Shown here one piece after another: positions 11,205-22,900 of a stretch of DNA of 33,330 nt (position 1 is the first letter of the stretch; every line of letters starts with the position of its first letter). A program made the translations under genes and the position numbers. Where the stretch lies: positions 31,611 through 64,940 of the forward strand of contig NW_003130357.1 of the NCBI RefSeq assembly GCF_000003605.2, in the 5' to 3' direction. Source of the DNA: Saccoglossus kowalevskii. Lineage: Eukaryota; Hemichordata; Enteropneusta; Harrimaniidae. The notes under the pieces are model-generated. The model made no database searches. It was not told where the DNA came from and saw nothing but the letters and a program-made list of their open reading frames with translations.

Positions 11205-11574
11205 CAAATGACAAAAATCTAGTCTGTAAAAAATACGCCCCAGTTTGTGAACAGTTAACATCCATCATCGCGTCTGCGCCAAAAATCTTTACATAAGCAA
11301 AATATCATTTCAAGGATCGACTCTAAGTTTACAACAATGTACGTATATATGACGATATAATTAACCTAGTCGTAATTAATAACAATTTAAAAGAATCTGG
11401 AAATGGTGCAGTGTTAAATATCACGAAATCCCACTACTTGGCGATATTATAAAAATCCCCGCAGAGGAATGTGAAAACGGAGGGGATTATTGGTGGGTTT
11501 CAAAGTTGGTTCATCGATTGAGGGCGCCAATTGCATATATTTTCGTGGAGCGGTGTCGCCCAAAACCAATATAG
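11159..11574 (+). pseudogene. broken protein-like reading frame, copy 2 with its original 3' end
   Basis: This has the same frame and the same two internal TAA codons as copy 1 (11294 and 11324). It carries replacement changes and a 10-bp deletion near 11416 that shifts the frame. A neighbouring frame, open from 11383, then picks up the shared HEIPLLGD segment and, unlike copy 1, leaves the repeat at 11467. It continues as ECENGGDYWWVSKLVHRLR and further to TAG at 11572-11574. The continuity of protein-like sequence across the repeat boundary supports a former coding region whose 3' part was not duplicated. Confidence 0.45.
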
Positions 11575-13560
11575 AGATACTGAAGTTTGAAAAACAGTAA
11601 CCCCAAAAATAGGCATCATTTCCGCTAAGCGTCACTATGTCTTCAAATCTATAACACATTAATTTTGCCCAAAATAAGATATTGTAGAGCAGTTTTGATT
11701 GTTGATTATACTTCTTTGTTTTCAATCCTTCTCTAATTGATCGACTGATAAAAAAAACTAACTAAGAATACTTACAGGCCTTATAAATTTCAGCTTTACC
11801 TTTTTTGTCTCCGACCTCAAGGATTACCCTTTTTGTACGGATTGGTGACATGGAACCAGTTTAGACTGAGACTTCACCTTTTTTGTAATAAAAAATTGTG
11901 GCAGGATCCCAGACTAGACTAGTTTGGAAAACAAGATTTTCTGTGATTCCCATAAAAAAATATAATTAATTAATTGATTGTCTTTGGGTTATTTCTCAGT
12001 TATTATTATTTTCGGTATTATCATTTCTGTTGGAAATATGTTTTATTTCATTCCGAGTGTATTAGAAATTACCTGGAGCGATCATACCTGAAGCGACTGA
12101 TAAGATCAATGCGCCGCTAACGGTTTTCCCTCCAGGACCTGGTGAGACATTGCACATTTATATGATATCCGATACAAGTGCCCGGGTACAAGAGTTGAAG
12201 ACTCTATTTTACCAATGTCGAGAATGCCACTGTTTGTTTTATTTATTTTCAAGTTTACTGTTGTTGGGAATCTCACTTTGACGTAATTCTAAATTATACT
12301 TGGAATGTAGTAATTAAAATATCAAGCGAGATTTCGGCATGTTATGCCAGTTCAAATCTGTTTTCAGCGGTTGTCCAAGTTCGATGTGACAGGATTTGTA
12401 ACATCCGATAGTACGTTGTTAGTACAACTAACGGAATCAATTAGTTTAATATTCTACGACATTGTGAAATAGACGATATGTATGTGATATTAAAAAGTTG
12501 TGTAAAAGCATGTCTCCGTTGAGAATGACGCACAGCAAGATGAAGACCGATCATTTACAAATATAATTATTTTTCAAGCGAACAAAAAATGTCATACCTA
12601 GAATGTGGTCCGATCCCTGTGGCACTACAGTGTGTGCGTTGCCAACTTGACCGCGTGACTGATTTCTCTTGCAGGCGTTCACTATATGTTAATATATTTA
12701 CAGTCACTTTAAATTGACAGTTTGACTATGTAAGGCAAACTTTAATTCCCCTTCCTGTAGCGAATACTTGATTTTTTTTTATTATTTCCTATATTACAGG
12801 TTTTCTTATTTATCAGTTTTCTTTGTCAATGGATGTAATACATGTATTTTGCTGGGCTGTGTATTGCTTTGGGTTAATTGGTTGAGGATTTTATGGACCA
12901 GTTTGGGTATTTCTGTACTGTTTTGGCCCGTTCAAATTTCTTGTGGATTATGAATTGCCTAAATAATCTTGAGTGCTCTTTGATTAATACCCCACTCTAT
13001 GTACGCATGAGCACACACACAAAAACAGTCCGTCCCCCAAGTACTTCACAAATCATGTGACATTGCCTATGATAATCTGCTCCAAAAATGTCTAACGCAA
13101 CCGCCCACCCACTCAGATAACAGTTAATTCCTCTAATCTTTTCCGCGTGAATAAAAAGCCTCCAGGAACTTCGCAAATCACGCCTATAATAATCTCCTCC
13201 AAAACTTCTAACCCAAGGACAAAATAGTATGCACAGAAACAGTTTAAATATTAACCCTAATTTAAAATTTTAGACAATAAAAAGGTACATATATTATAAC
13301 TACAATGTAATACATACCATTTTCAAAATGTATTCTTTGCGTTGTTACATACTTATAATTATATTGGACAATTTATGAAATTTTCAATGTCACTCCAGGC
13401 TTCTCCGTTAAAACAACTGTATATTTTGTACCGGTTCAGTCGTGTAATTTTGGTAGGTTTGATGCGTTGCTATGAAAGTACGTCGGTTCAACTGAAACTC
13501 AATCTCAATACCACACTACTGAATGCGGTCATTTTAAAACGAGGCCTTGCCCTTCGACCC
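11575..13560. other. no recognised gene between the duplication and PDCD10
   Basis: This is about 2 kb of AT-rich sequence with a T9 run near 12772 and CA-rich patches near 13010. No open frame has convincing composition. It probably separates the duplicated locus from the PDCD10 promoter. Confidence 0.5.
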
Positions 13561-13578
13561 CATTACGCCCCACCCTGT

Positions 13579-13665
13579 CCGCCATCTTGTTTTGATAAAC
13601 CGAGAACGACGACGATGGCTGGTGGGGTTTGTTCAGTTTGTGGCTAATATACTCTCCGGACCAAT
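13579..13665 (+). promoter_or_regulatory. probable PDCD10 promoter (YY1-like site and CCAAT)
   Basis: CCGCCATCTTG (13579-13589) matches the YY1 consensus that often sits at or just after housekeeping-gene start sites. A CCAAT box lies at 13661-13665. The surrounding 100 bp are more GC-rich than the flanks and there is no TATA box. The coding start follows at 13856, so the 5' untranslated region would be roughly 200-270 nt. Promoter motifs are read by eye only. Confidence 0.4.
13615..13647 (+). other. possible upstream ORF in the PDCD10 leader (10 aa)
   Basis: An ATG with A at -3 and G at +4 opens a ten-codon frame, MAGGVCSVCG, closed by TAA at 13645. If transcription begins near the YY1-like site, this ORF would sit in the 5' leader of PDCD10 mRNA and could reduce initiation at 13856. 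It matters only if the start site is upstream of 13615. Confidence 0.3.
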
Positions 13666-13855
13666 AACTTGTGCCGAAGAACTGTCACATGATTAATGCC
13701 CAGTGGACTAGATAATTAATCTTGTCCATTAGTTTGGGTATTAATTGGGCGACGAGGGATATTTTTATTTGTTTTTAATTATTTTGAAACCCAGCTTGCA
13801 CCTGACTTTTGGGATTTCTGTATCTGCGATATTCCACGGACTTTTAACTTAAAAT

Positions 13856-13936
13856 ATGACCATGGAGGACGACAACGACGCTTCATCGGTGGTATCACTA
13901 CCTCTACATGTAGTAATTTTCCCAGTTTTAGACGAG
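13856..13936 (+). CDS. PDCD10: PDCD10 coding exon 1
   Basis: Encodes residues 1-27, starting MTMEDDND and ending FPVLDE, with the donor GTAAGA at 13937 in phase 0. It corresponds to the human N-terminus but lacks a few residues there. Confidence 0.92.
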
Positions 13937-16900
13937 GTAAGAGTTTCCATAGCGAGTATCGTTCACTTTCTGGGTCACTGCATATTATGTGGTGTTAGTG
14001 GTATGCGTAGGCAACAAATCTTGTCAACACATAGACCGGCGGTTTACTTCCTTGTGCGTTGATAATGCGCTGCGTATCGACTATGCTAAGACTGGTGATA
14101 ACCATTTGGCTGTTTTGTTCTCAGAACTATTAGCTACATTAATGCTCCCGTGTTGACAGCTTGACAGCTGTGGAGGTTTGTACATGGCAGGGTAGCGACC
14201 TAGACCTATCGGCGCGACAGTTCTACAATGTTAGAGAGCATTAAAACAATTATTTTTTACTGGTGTCGTTGCTGGACAGACTTGAAATAACGTTTGCAGA
14301 ACATAAGATATTATGGCTGCATGAAAGTCTAAAAGTAACCGTTTTGAAAAACCCTCTTGTATTTTTTGTTCGTTTTTTTTTTTTTTTTTTTTTGCATTCT
14401 GGGTTTGTTTTGTGAAATTTCCCTCTAAAAAAATGTATATATATTTGACTTTTAAAAATTTACATTAATATAATAATATTTTTTCTACATGTATATTCAG
14501 TATGAATTTAACCCCAATGCAATTGTATACTAGTGCTCTCAGCACAGTAGTTTGAAAAATTAAATTCAAGTCCGAACTCCCTTGAATCTGAAAACCACAA
14601 ATTAAGTTGATGCAAGTAATTAAATTTTCGCTGATTTATCATAAATTTTATGAAAACTGTAAATAAAAATTCTAATTCTCCAATTCTTTGGATGGCATTC
14701 TGGGGGTACATGTATTGCTAGACTGGTGTATAATTTAACCTTTTAGCATGATTTAACCAAACATAGCATAATATCTTTGTTGGTTGCATTATGGATATAG
14801 TCAAAACAGTCACACAGTTCTGATCACTAGCAGGTGTCCTATAATTCCTGGCTGAATACTATCCAACCATAAACATGTCACTGTCCTCATAACATTATAT
14901 TTTGCTCCTTACACTTACACAATACTGTAACCATTGAAGTTTCTAATTTGTTGCTAGAACTTAATAGTAAAAACTCAAGATAAAAATAAAAAAGAGTGTA
15001 TTGAATGTTGTTTAGCTTTGCTGAAGAAGACCATCTATGACCGTCCCCATAAACCTGTGTGTGATCGTGTTAGGAAATGCTGTATTTGACCTCAGTTAAA
15101 TTGAATGATTTGATTGTGTATGCCAAGGAGTCAGATTCCTCAGTCGGCATTCATGTAAAAACATCTCAAATCAATTCCAACTTGAAACCACAGTCACTCT
15201 ACTAGGAGGGTTAGGAAGCTGCGCTATTGTTAAAAGGTGTGACTGAGCAGCTTCTGAGAACTTGCGCTGGTCTCAAAACTATGACGTAATTGTCATCGGA
15301 GGGCGCTATTTTTCTATTCATTGCGTTCGATGTTGCTCGAGACGACTGTGAATTTTTGAAATTGTGCTTTATTTTTACATCAAACTACAATCTCAACTGA
15401 ACTATGACTAGGAGTGATGTTGTATTTTACAGATGAGCGTTCTTTTGCAATCTTGAAGATGCTTTACTTGAGAAAAACGGTGTTTTGTCGACAGTCTCTT
15501 TGTCTCGATCTCTAACAGTCTTTCGGTCCGTAAAATAAACCCCTCGCTCAGTTTAGAAACAATTTTATTGCTAAAAACATTGATGTCTGCATACCTTTAC
15601 AATATTCCTTTGTCCATTCTCGCTATTTTTGTGTGTTTTTTATAGTCACTTATAGAGACTGCGAAATTTTGCATGTTTACGTCGTCTATGGAGGTGGTCG
15701 TCATGTTGCTTTATTGCGTGGTTTTCAATGGAAGTAATCGGACGAAAGAAAATTGTTGATTGTTGTGTTTTCATATCCCTCCATTCGCTTTATTTGACGA
15801 CTGATACAAAACCCGTTCAGCTGTATCGGTGCTACTAGTCATATTTAGTTTCGTTTGAACATTTTTTTGTGAACGGTTTATTTCAGCATGTTCGCACTGC
15901 TTTTTGATTCAGTCAAGACAGGGTCGAGACAGGGTAAAATACCCGGACGTTAATTTTTGTGTGGGAATTTTTTGGGAGATTTACTAATGTAGTATTCTAT
16001 TAACTATTAATAATTTCAGAATGCCACACAAGACAGCAAGATTTTCTCAGAGGAAAAACGTGTATATACAAAGCATGTTTATTTCCGCGTTTGAGACTGC
16101 TCTTCGATGAAAGGGTAAAGTGCCATGTATTGCAATGCTTTGTGGGGGAAAATGACGCAACTCTCGCACTGTCTCATGATTTATTGCACGTTTTCCGTCG
16201 CTAATGCTATATTAATGACTTCTTAGCTCGTTAACACCTCTTTTGTTTCAATGTTTATAGAGACGAGGGTAGTTACAATAGAATGACGCGGCGCTTCCTA
16301 ACCGTCCTAGTAGAGTGACTGTGTTGAAACCAATAGATTTAAACATCTTATCAGATCCTATCAGATTAACTGATGAAATATGCATCTTTGTGTTCCATTT
16401 ACCATGTATCAGAGCATGTACAACATGTATCAGAGCATGTCGACAAGGAATACAGGTTTATTGTGGAACTTCTGGCATAATGAGACAACGACCAAATGAA
16501 TGAACCTTGGCTGGCGAATATGATAATGCTGAACCAAAATTAAGACACATGGAGTAAAATATCCATGCTACACATACACACAGCACCAGTTTGCGTATTA
16601 TGCAATATGCGATGACATGCATGTATTGTGTGCACTTATTCGATATCTCAATGGTGAATTTGGCTCAGTATTATATTTACAATTATTGGAAAATAAAATA
16701 AAACAAAATAACTTTTGATTTATCTACCTTTGCCAATGTGCTTCATAATAATCTTTGTGTTTTGTAGCTTCAGAAGACTGATCTATCTGCAGCTCAAACA
16801 TTGAGGGCTGCATTCAATAAAGCAGAAAAGGGCAACCCCGGATTAACTCAGGACTTGATTGCTGGCATTATACAGTCTACAGATACAAAAGATATTAATT

Positions 16901-19900
16901 TATCTGAAAGCCTACTTAGATTAGCTGCATATGATTGTGAAGGTAATTTTTTTTTCATTATTATTTTCTATTCATTGCAGTAGTTATTTGTACTTTTGTT
17001 TTTATCTATTTGTAGTGCATGTAATTATATTAATAACTGAGCAGTGTCTGCGGTCAAACTATGTAACATTTTCCAGAATAAAATAAATCAATTTGTGGTT
17101 GAATTTTATTAGAGAAGTGCTGTATATTACCCTAATGTAAACCGTTTAATTTGCACTGCTATTTGACGATTTTATGGAATTCATGTAGACAAAGTTTTGC
17201 AAAAGTCGCTCACATTCCATTTCCACTGCAACAAAATTTCACACTTTTCACAGACTTGCAAACTTTTTTTTTTAAATTTGTCTCTTGTGATATTAAAACG
17301 GTTTACAGTACAGTAATCTGTTTTGACTTGGGTATTCTGAAGGCAGTCAGTACTGCTACAGTACATAGTGGTTTCTGCATTGATCTCGTTATCAAATGTA
17401 GTCCAAATTCTTCTAAGCGTTAACCCCTACCCTGGGTGAGTGTGTGCCAGCGACTTAACCGTAATTCATTTACTGATGGATATGACTTGCGGTAACCTTT
17501 GTTATAATAGTCTACAGGTGCTTGTGTTCGACCGGACCTGGTTGACTCTGCAATAGGGCATTAAATTACAATAATGTAATTGCTGTAATAAAATGCACTA
17601 TATGTACCCTCAGCTCTTGTACCTTTAATAAAAACATTAAGACAATGTAACATTCGATGCTGGAAACATGTTTGGCACAAAAAATATTAATAAAAAAAAT
17701 GTTTTAACCTTAAAGCTTGGTAGTCGTCGCACTGCGCATGTGCGACATTTGTGTTGATAAACATTGATTTTCCCACAATCTAATGCGCTCTTCAAATGGA
17801 AATCACAAGTATGAGGTTTGACCTGGGCGCGACTTGTACTGATTACTGCCGGTGACTCCTTCGATGCCTTCCAATAACATGAAAATTGCCTAATTAAAGC
17901 TTGGAAACGTTTCATTTCATACTCGTTGATCTTTGCAACAGTCAAAGTGGCCATCTTTGTTTATATGAGACCCATATATCTCGCACATGCGCAGCGCAAC
18001 GACTACCGCACTTTAACAATTGTCTGTAGTAGTACATGTAACATTCTTATATTACACTGGTATACTACGGTACACATAATTTCCCAGTTGAAACTGCTGA
18101 GATTAAAAGAAACTATAAAGGTGTAACTCAGGGGAAATTTTATATCAGTGAACATTTAATTGAAATCATTAAGATAGGAAGTCGTATTTCATGAAAATTG
18201 ATGTGTAATGCGATAATAAAGACCTATACTGACAAGGCAGTCAGGTGGGTCATCAAAGGCAATATTTTTTTGGCTTCCATGCAATTGCATTTTTATTCAT
18301 GGTTTACAAATACACATGTAATTAGTTTTCACATCACCTACTTCTTGTGTTTAGTTCACTTGGAAATACAATTGGAGATCCTGTGTAAATTGTATACATA
18401 ATTCTGTGAAATTGCAACAATAAATAGAATATAATTCTGGCATCTCTTCTCATTAACTTTTACCATAGCTGACGCACAGATAATGTGTTCAAATCACAAA
18501 TAATCTGCTTTGTGTTTTAAAAATATAGCAAATGCAATTTTGTCATTTTTGACAACTGTCAATATTGCCAGTATGTTGATAGTACTGTTACGTGGCAGGC
18601 CAAAATTCAGGGTTAACCTTTTATTAGCTCCGCTGTCATATGAGTGATTGCCCGTCGTTATCCGTGTCAACTTTTTTCTTTTTTGACTCCTTGAAAACTA
18701 CAAGCCTTTATTGCATGGATAATTGGTGTATATGTACCTTGGGCAGACCTCTTAGATTTGTTCATTTTATGATGATATCTTCAATTATCTAATTTTAATG
18801 AATATATTTGAATTCTTGTTAAAAACCTGTCTGATTGCTTTGATGTTATACATGTAGGTATTTCAGATAGACCTCTCTCATATTTGTTCATTTTCTTCAG
18901 TTCTTTAATTAAAATGTGCATTGCTAACAGCAGAGCTATCTCAGCCGAGAGGCTGCTTGTTCAAATATATCATGATTCAGTTATACCATTTTACATATCT
19001 GTATGTTGTGTTACAATGTAGATGCATTGAAAATTATATTGCAGCAATGTAATTTGTCAAACAGTAATTCATACTGCATCATCTGCTAGATCATTGCAAT
19101 GAATTGTATTGACAAAATATACTCTCTGAAAAACATATTTTTGGTAAAGCTGTAAGAATGATTCTCCCATTCCTCAAAATCTGCTCTTGCATATCTGACT
19201 CTTTTTTTCAAAACACAGCACATGGTATGCGACTACCAGTACACGTCAAAACAAAAGCAGTCAGATGTGCATTCAAAGGAATCAGCAGCTTCACGACTGA
19301 TATTTATCAAATGGAGCAACAACTGTCGGTTTTACACTCTACACTAGCTGTGGGTCCATTGCTCTTCTTTTGTTTCGGTCTTTAGTCTCTGTTGTGGTAT
19401 TTTAGTCATTTCTGGTATATTTTGTGTTATTAAATTTGTTATTTTCAAATATTAGGATTTTTATTGACACAGAAGAGCTATGTTTCTTTTGAAAGACCTT
19501 CAAAACACAAACATATATACGTGTAAGGGTTAAATGCTATAAGTATAAAGTACAGTACAAGTAACTTTGTTGAACAGTACATCATTACTATGACAACAGT
19601 CACCGCTTGTAATGAAAATTATACACATAGCACTAACAGACCCCCCATGTACATTGTATCGATTACGAAACCACTACCACCTCACCCCCATTTACAACCA
19701 AATACTGAGTCATTTTTCATTACAAACCACCTTGTATGAATTAGCTTCACATTGACTTGATTGTGGGTTCTGCGAATAACCACAACACTGGAGTTATTCG
19801 TGGCATTTATAATGGTGACCTAGATATTTTATTTAACCCTTATTCTGTCAGCCCCATGTACTTTGACTTGGCCAGATAAGAGTTAATTGCCATACGCTAA

Positions 19901-22900
19901 ATTTAATCGCCATGGTGACCAAAATGAATGCAATCTACCAAAATGGATGCAATCTAGAGGGCCAGCAAGCACTATGTATGTTTGATAATAGGATTCAGCA
20001 TTGGTTCAGTAACAATATTTAAAATAAGCATATCTGTTTTTCTCAATGGTGATATCGATGACTGTACTCCGAAATATGAAACTATAAATCATATCCTGTT
20101 CATGTGTAATTGCAATGTTACTGGTAGTAGCACTGGTCTAGTGTATTATAACTGTATTTTAATAGCTGAAACATCATTCATCACAAAAGATTGCCCATGG
20201 ATGATGCCAGGTTTGATGAGAATTTCACACACACAGCCGTGTCATTCCAATGGAGCTTTGTAGAAATCTGCCAAAAAAATAACACTGACACTCAAGTTGT
20301 GCCGATGTTGGATATTCAAATAGCTATGTACTCCCAAAAAATAAAAAATTGCAAGTTCATTGTTAGATTAATTTACATGCAATTAGAAATTAAAAATATG
20401 TAACCAAGAGCTTCATCGATCGTGCAAGCTTGTTACTGAAAGAGTCGAGGCAGCTATCCGTACATGTATATTGCGGCAATGAACTTTCAACCTTTCGAAA
20501 AACATGAAGCCGGAGTCATCCAAGCGATACTAATTCTATCCATGTTGACAGAGAAAAATTATTTGATCTTTAATCTTTGCTTTAAAGCAAATGCTTGTTA
20601 ATGACTTCCTTGCTATGTTTTTTGCATAAAAAGTTAGAGCATGAATTATAAGGATACAAATTTAAATTATTTTCATTATTTTACATTTTACCCTACTAGT
20701 ATTTTATTTTTTAATGAATCTGAAGCATGAATTAATAGTGACCCTGGCAGTACATACACATTTATCCTTATGTAACGATGTGACATGCTTGCATGGTAAG
20801 CACTTCATGATGATTACGAACATTCTCCAGAGTTCTGAATCTTTTGGTCACTGCTGCAAATTTTCTCTGAAAGTGGTTTATAGTTTTTACATTTTGTACT
20901 GGACTCAAAGCTCAGTATGCATCAAAAATCTCTTTTTTTATTAATTATACAGCCATCGATTTCACTTAATCTAAATTTCCAAATTACTGAGACAATTTTC
21001 TGAGATCCTACCCCAGTGAGAATACTCCTCTTTGCCATATTTGATTATGGTGATGTGTCCTGCAATTAATTCAATCAGATAAACTTTCTTTCTTTACTTT
21101 CCCACAGAATACACTCTCACAAGACCAGAACCAGAATTCAAGAAACTCAACCAAAGAGCCCGATCTCTCAAAATGATTTTGAGTAAAATACCTGATGAAA
21201 TAAATGACAGGTCCAAATTTCTACAAACCATAAAGTAAGTATGGGTGAAATATTTACATTATAAAATAAAATATCTTTATCCTTATTAGCATCCAGTCTT
21301 AAAAGTATTTATTTCATCATAAACCTTTATACTGCAGGTTGATTTATTCGTAGCACAATTACTGCCAATTACTTTAATGAAATTTATTGGTCATTCCATG
21401 GATGTGTAGTTGTATTTTCTCAGCGAACATTGATCTTTTCACCACTCATTTTTCATCACAAACTCACAAAATAGTTTGGTTTAGTCTGAAAGAAAAAGTG
21501 CAGACAAATTTGTGCATGAAAGTCTGGTGGTGAAAATACACTGCAGTGTAAGAATAGTGAGAATGTTTGGCATTCATCTGAACTAGTGAAGCTGACATAT
21601 GAAACTCACCAGAATTTCACAGATCACATCCCACTATGTTGTTAGGGACTTGAATAACTGCAAAAAATAATCCTGATGCATACTCTGTTATGTCAGGCAG
21701 TGTTTTGTCAGCTGTCTGGCTGTTATGGCAAAGGGTTATATTAAAATGCATTCAACGCAGATTGGTTTGAATAATAATTTCACAGTGGCACTATTGGATA
21801 TACACAACCTCATGGTGGGCCATACACCTTAGTCGTATCACATATACATGTAGCTGAGTTGTTTTTCCATGAACTTCATTATTACATATTTTACCTCTGC
21901 AGAGATATTGCCAGTGCTATTAAGGATCTTCTTGATTCAGTAAATGAAGTTTTTAAAAAACACCATGCATTTCAGCTCAATGAACATAAGAAGGTAGGTG
22001 TTTTTTCTTCTGAACTGCCTACTGTTAATGCTTTTAATTTGACTTAAAATATGATCCTGTCTATGTTTTATTGCACATTGGCATGTGCTTGTAGATGTTA
22101 TGTATTTGGCACGAACAGTTGTAATCTTACCAAGATCTGATTGGTATGCGTATATACTAGATGTGTGTGGGAGATTTTCCCCTTGTGTTTCTAGAGAACT
22201 TGCTATCAATTTGTGTAGAAATTAACTATCAAGCCTCACACTGAGAAAAGATATTGAAAGAACTATATTTTGAGATGATAAAATTGTTACATGTAGCAGT
22301 ATCTTTGTTGACCAGCTCCGTAACTGACTTCCCAAAGTCATCGTCAATTGATGGTTAACACCAACACCTGCTGAAAGCCTCCATCGATATTCTAAAAAAA
22401 TCGGAAAAATCGGCATCAGCAGTCGATGTGTTAATACGTAATGTTAGGGCTATATTGACTAACCATCTGCGTTAGAGACTGTGGCATTTTAAGTGCGTTT
22501 TGTTTGGAGACGTGTCATGATTGTTTGTAGATACGGATGGTATTGAAGATAAGGGAAGTAATATCAGCAATATAGGGCGAGGGGGGTCACTTTTAGTATG
22601 AATACGTGTTAGTTGATTGCCAGCACCTGTATGACGCATTGCTTGTATTAAATACATGTGTAATGCATGTATTCTGGGATGCATGGTTTTAGAACTGTCA
22701 GTCAACTGACAAATGTGTTGGGTCTGTGTATTTTATCGCTTTGCTCATTGGGTGTGGCAAGGTTATGAATGTACATGTAATGTGTCATGTATGTGTGTGC
22801 TGTATTATCAGTGGCTCTTACCATGCAAATTTTGTTTACAGTCTGTACTATTCTCTCAAATTATGTCAATTTCTTTGAAGTTTGGGGAAAAAAATTGTGG

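Larger units (their letters stand above)
9763..11467. repeat. tandem duplication, copy 2 (1,705 bp)
   Basis: This is the second unit. It ends with the CCCCGCAGAGG that also closes copy 1. Relative to copy 1 it has an extra T at the start of the candidate intron, a 3-base in-frame insertion near 10450, a 10-bp deletion near 11416 and a 6-bp insertion near 11446. A coding-like reading frame runs out of its right end into unique sequence. Copy 2 therefore carries the original right junction. Confidence 0.97.
16943..21107 (+). other. PDCD10: PDCD10 intron 2 (4,165 bp)
   Basis: It contains a dispersed-repeat fragment (17511-17568), a TTAA MITE (17714-18012), a 19-bp tandem duplication (19918-19955) and a small hairpin with CGAATAAC arms near 19771-19800. 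The remainder is AT-rich with no supported exon. Confidence 0.85.

Noticed and set aside
11447-11725. 92-codon minus-strand open frame overlapping the end of copy 2
   Set aside because: The + strand frame there continues protein-like sequence from inside the repeat, so the minus frame is probably its shadow.
13342-13647. 101-codon open frame upstream of PDCD10
   Set aside because: It spans the presumed promoter and starts without ATG. Only its last ten codons (an upstream ORF) are worth noting.
13400-13855. Head-to-head neighbour sharing the PDCD10 promoter, as SERPINI1 does in vertebrates
   Set aside because: No serpin-like or other exon was seen on the minus strand upstream of 13856.
15189-16323. 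Autonomous transposon
   Set aside because: No frame inside is long enough for a transposase.
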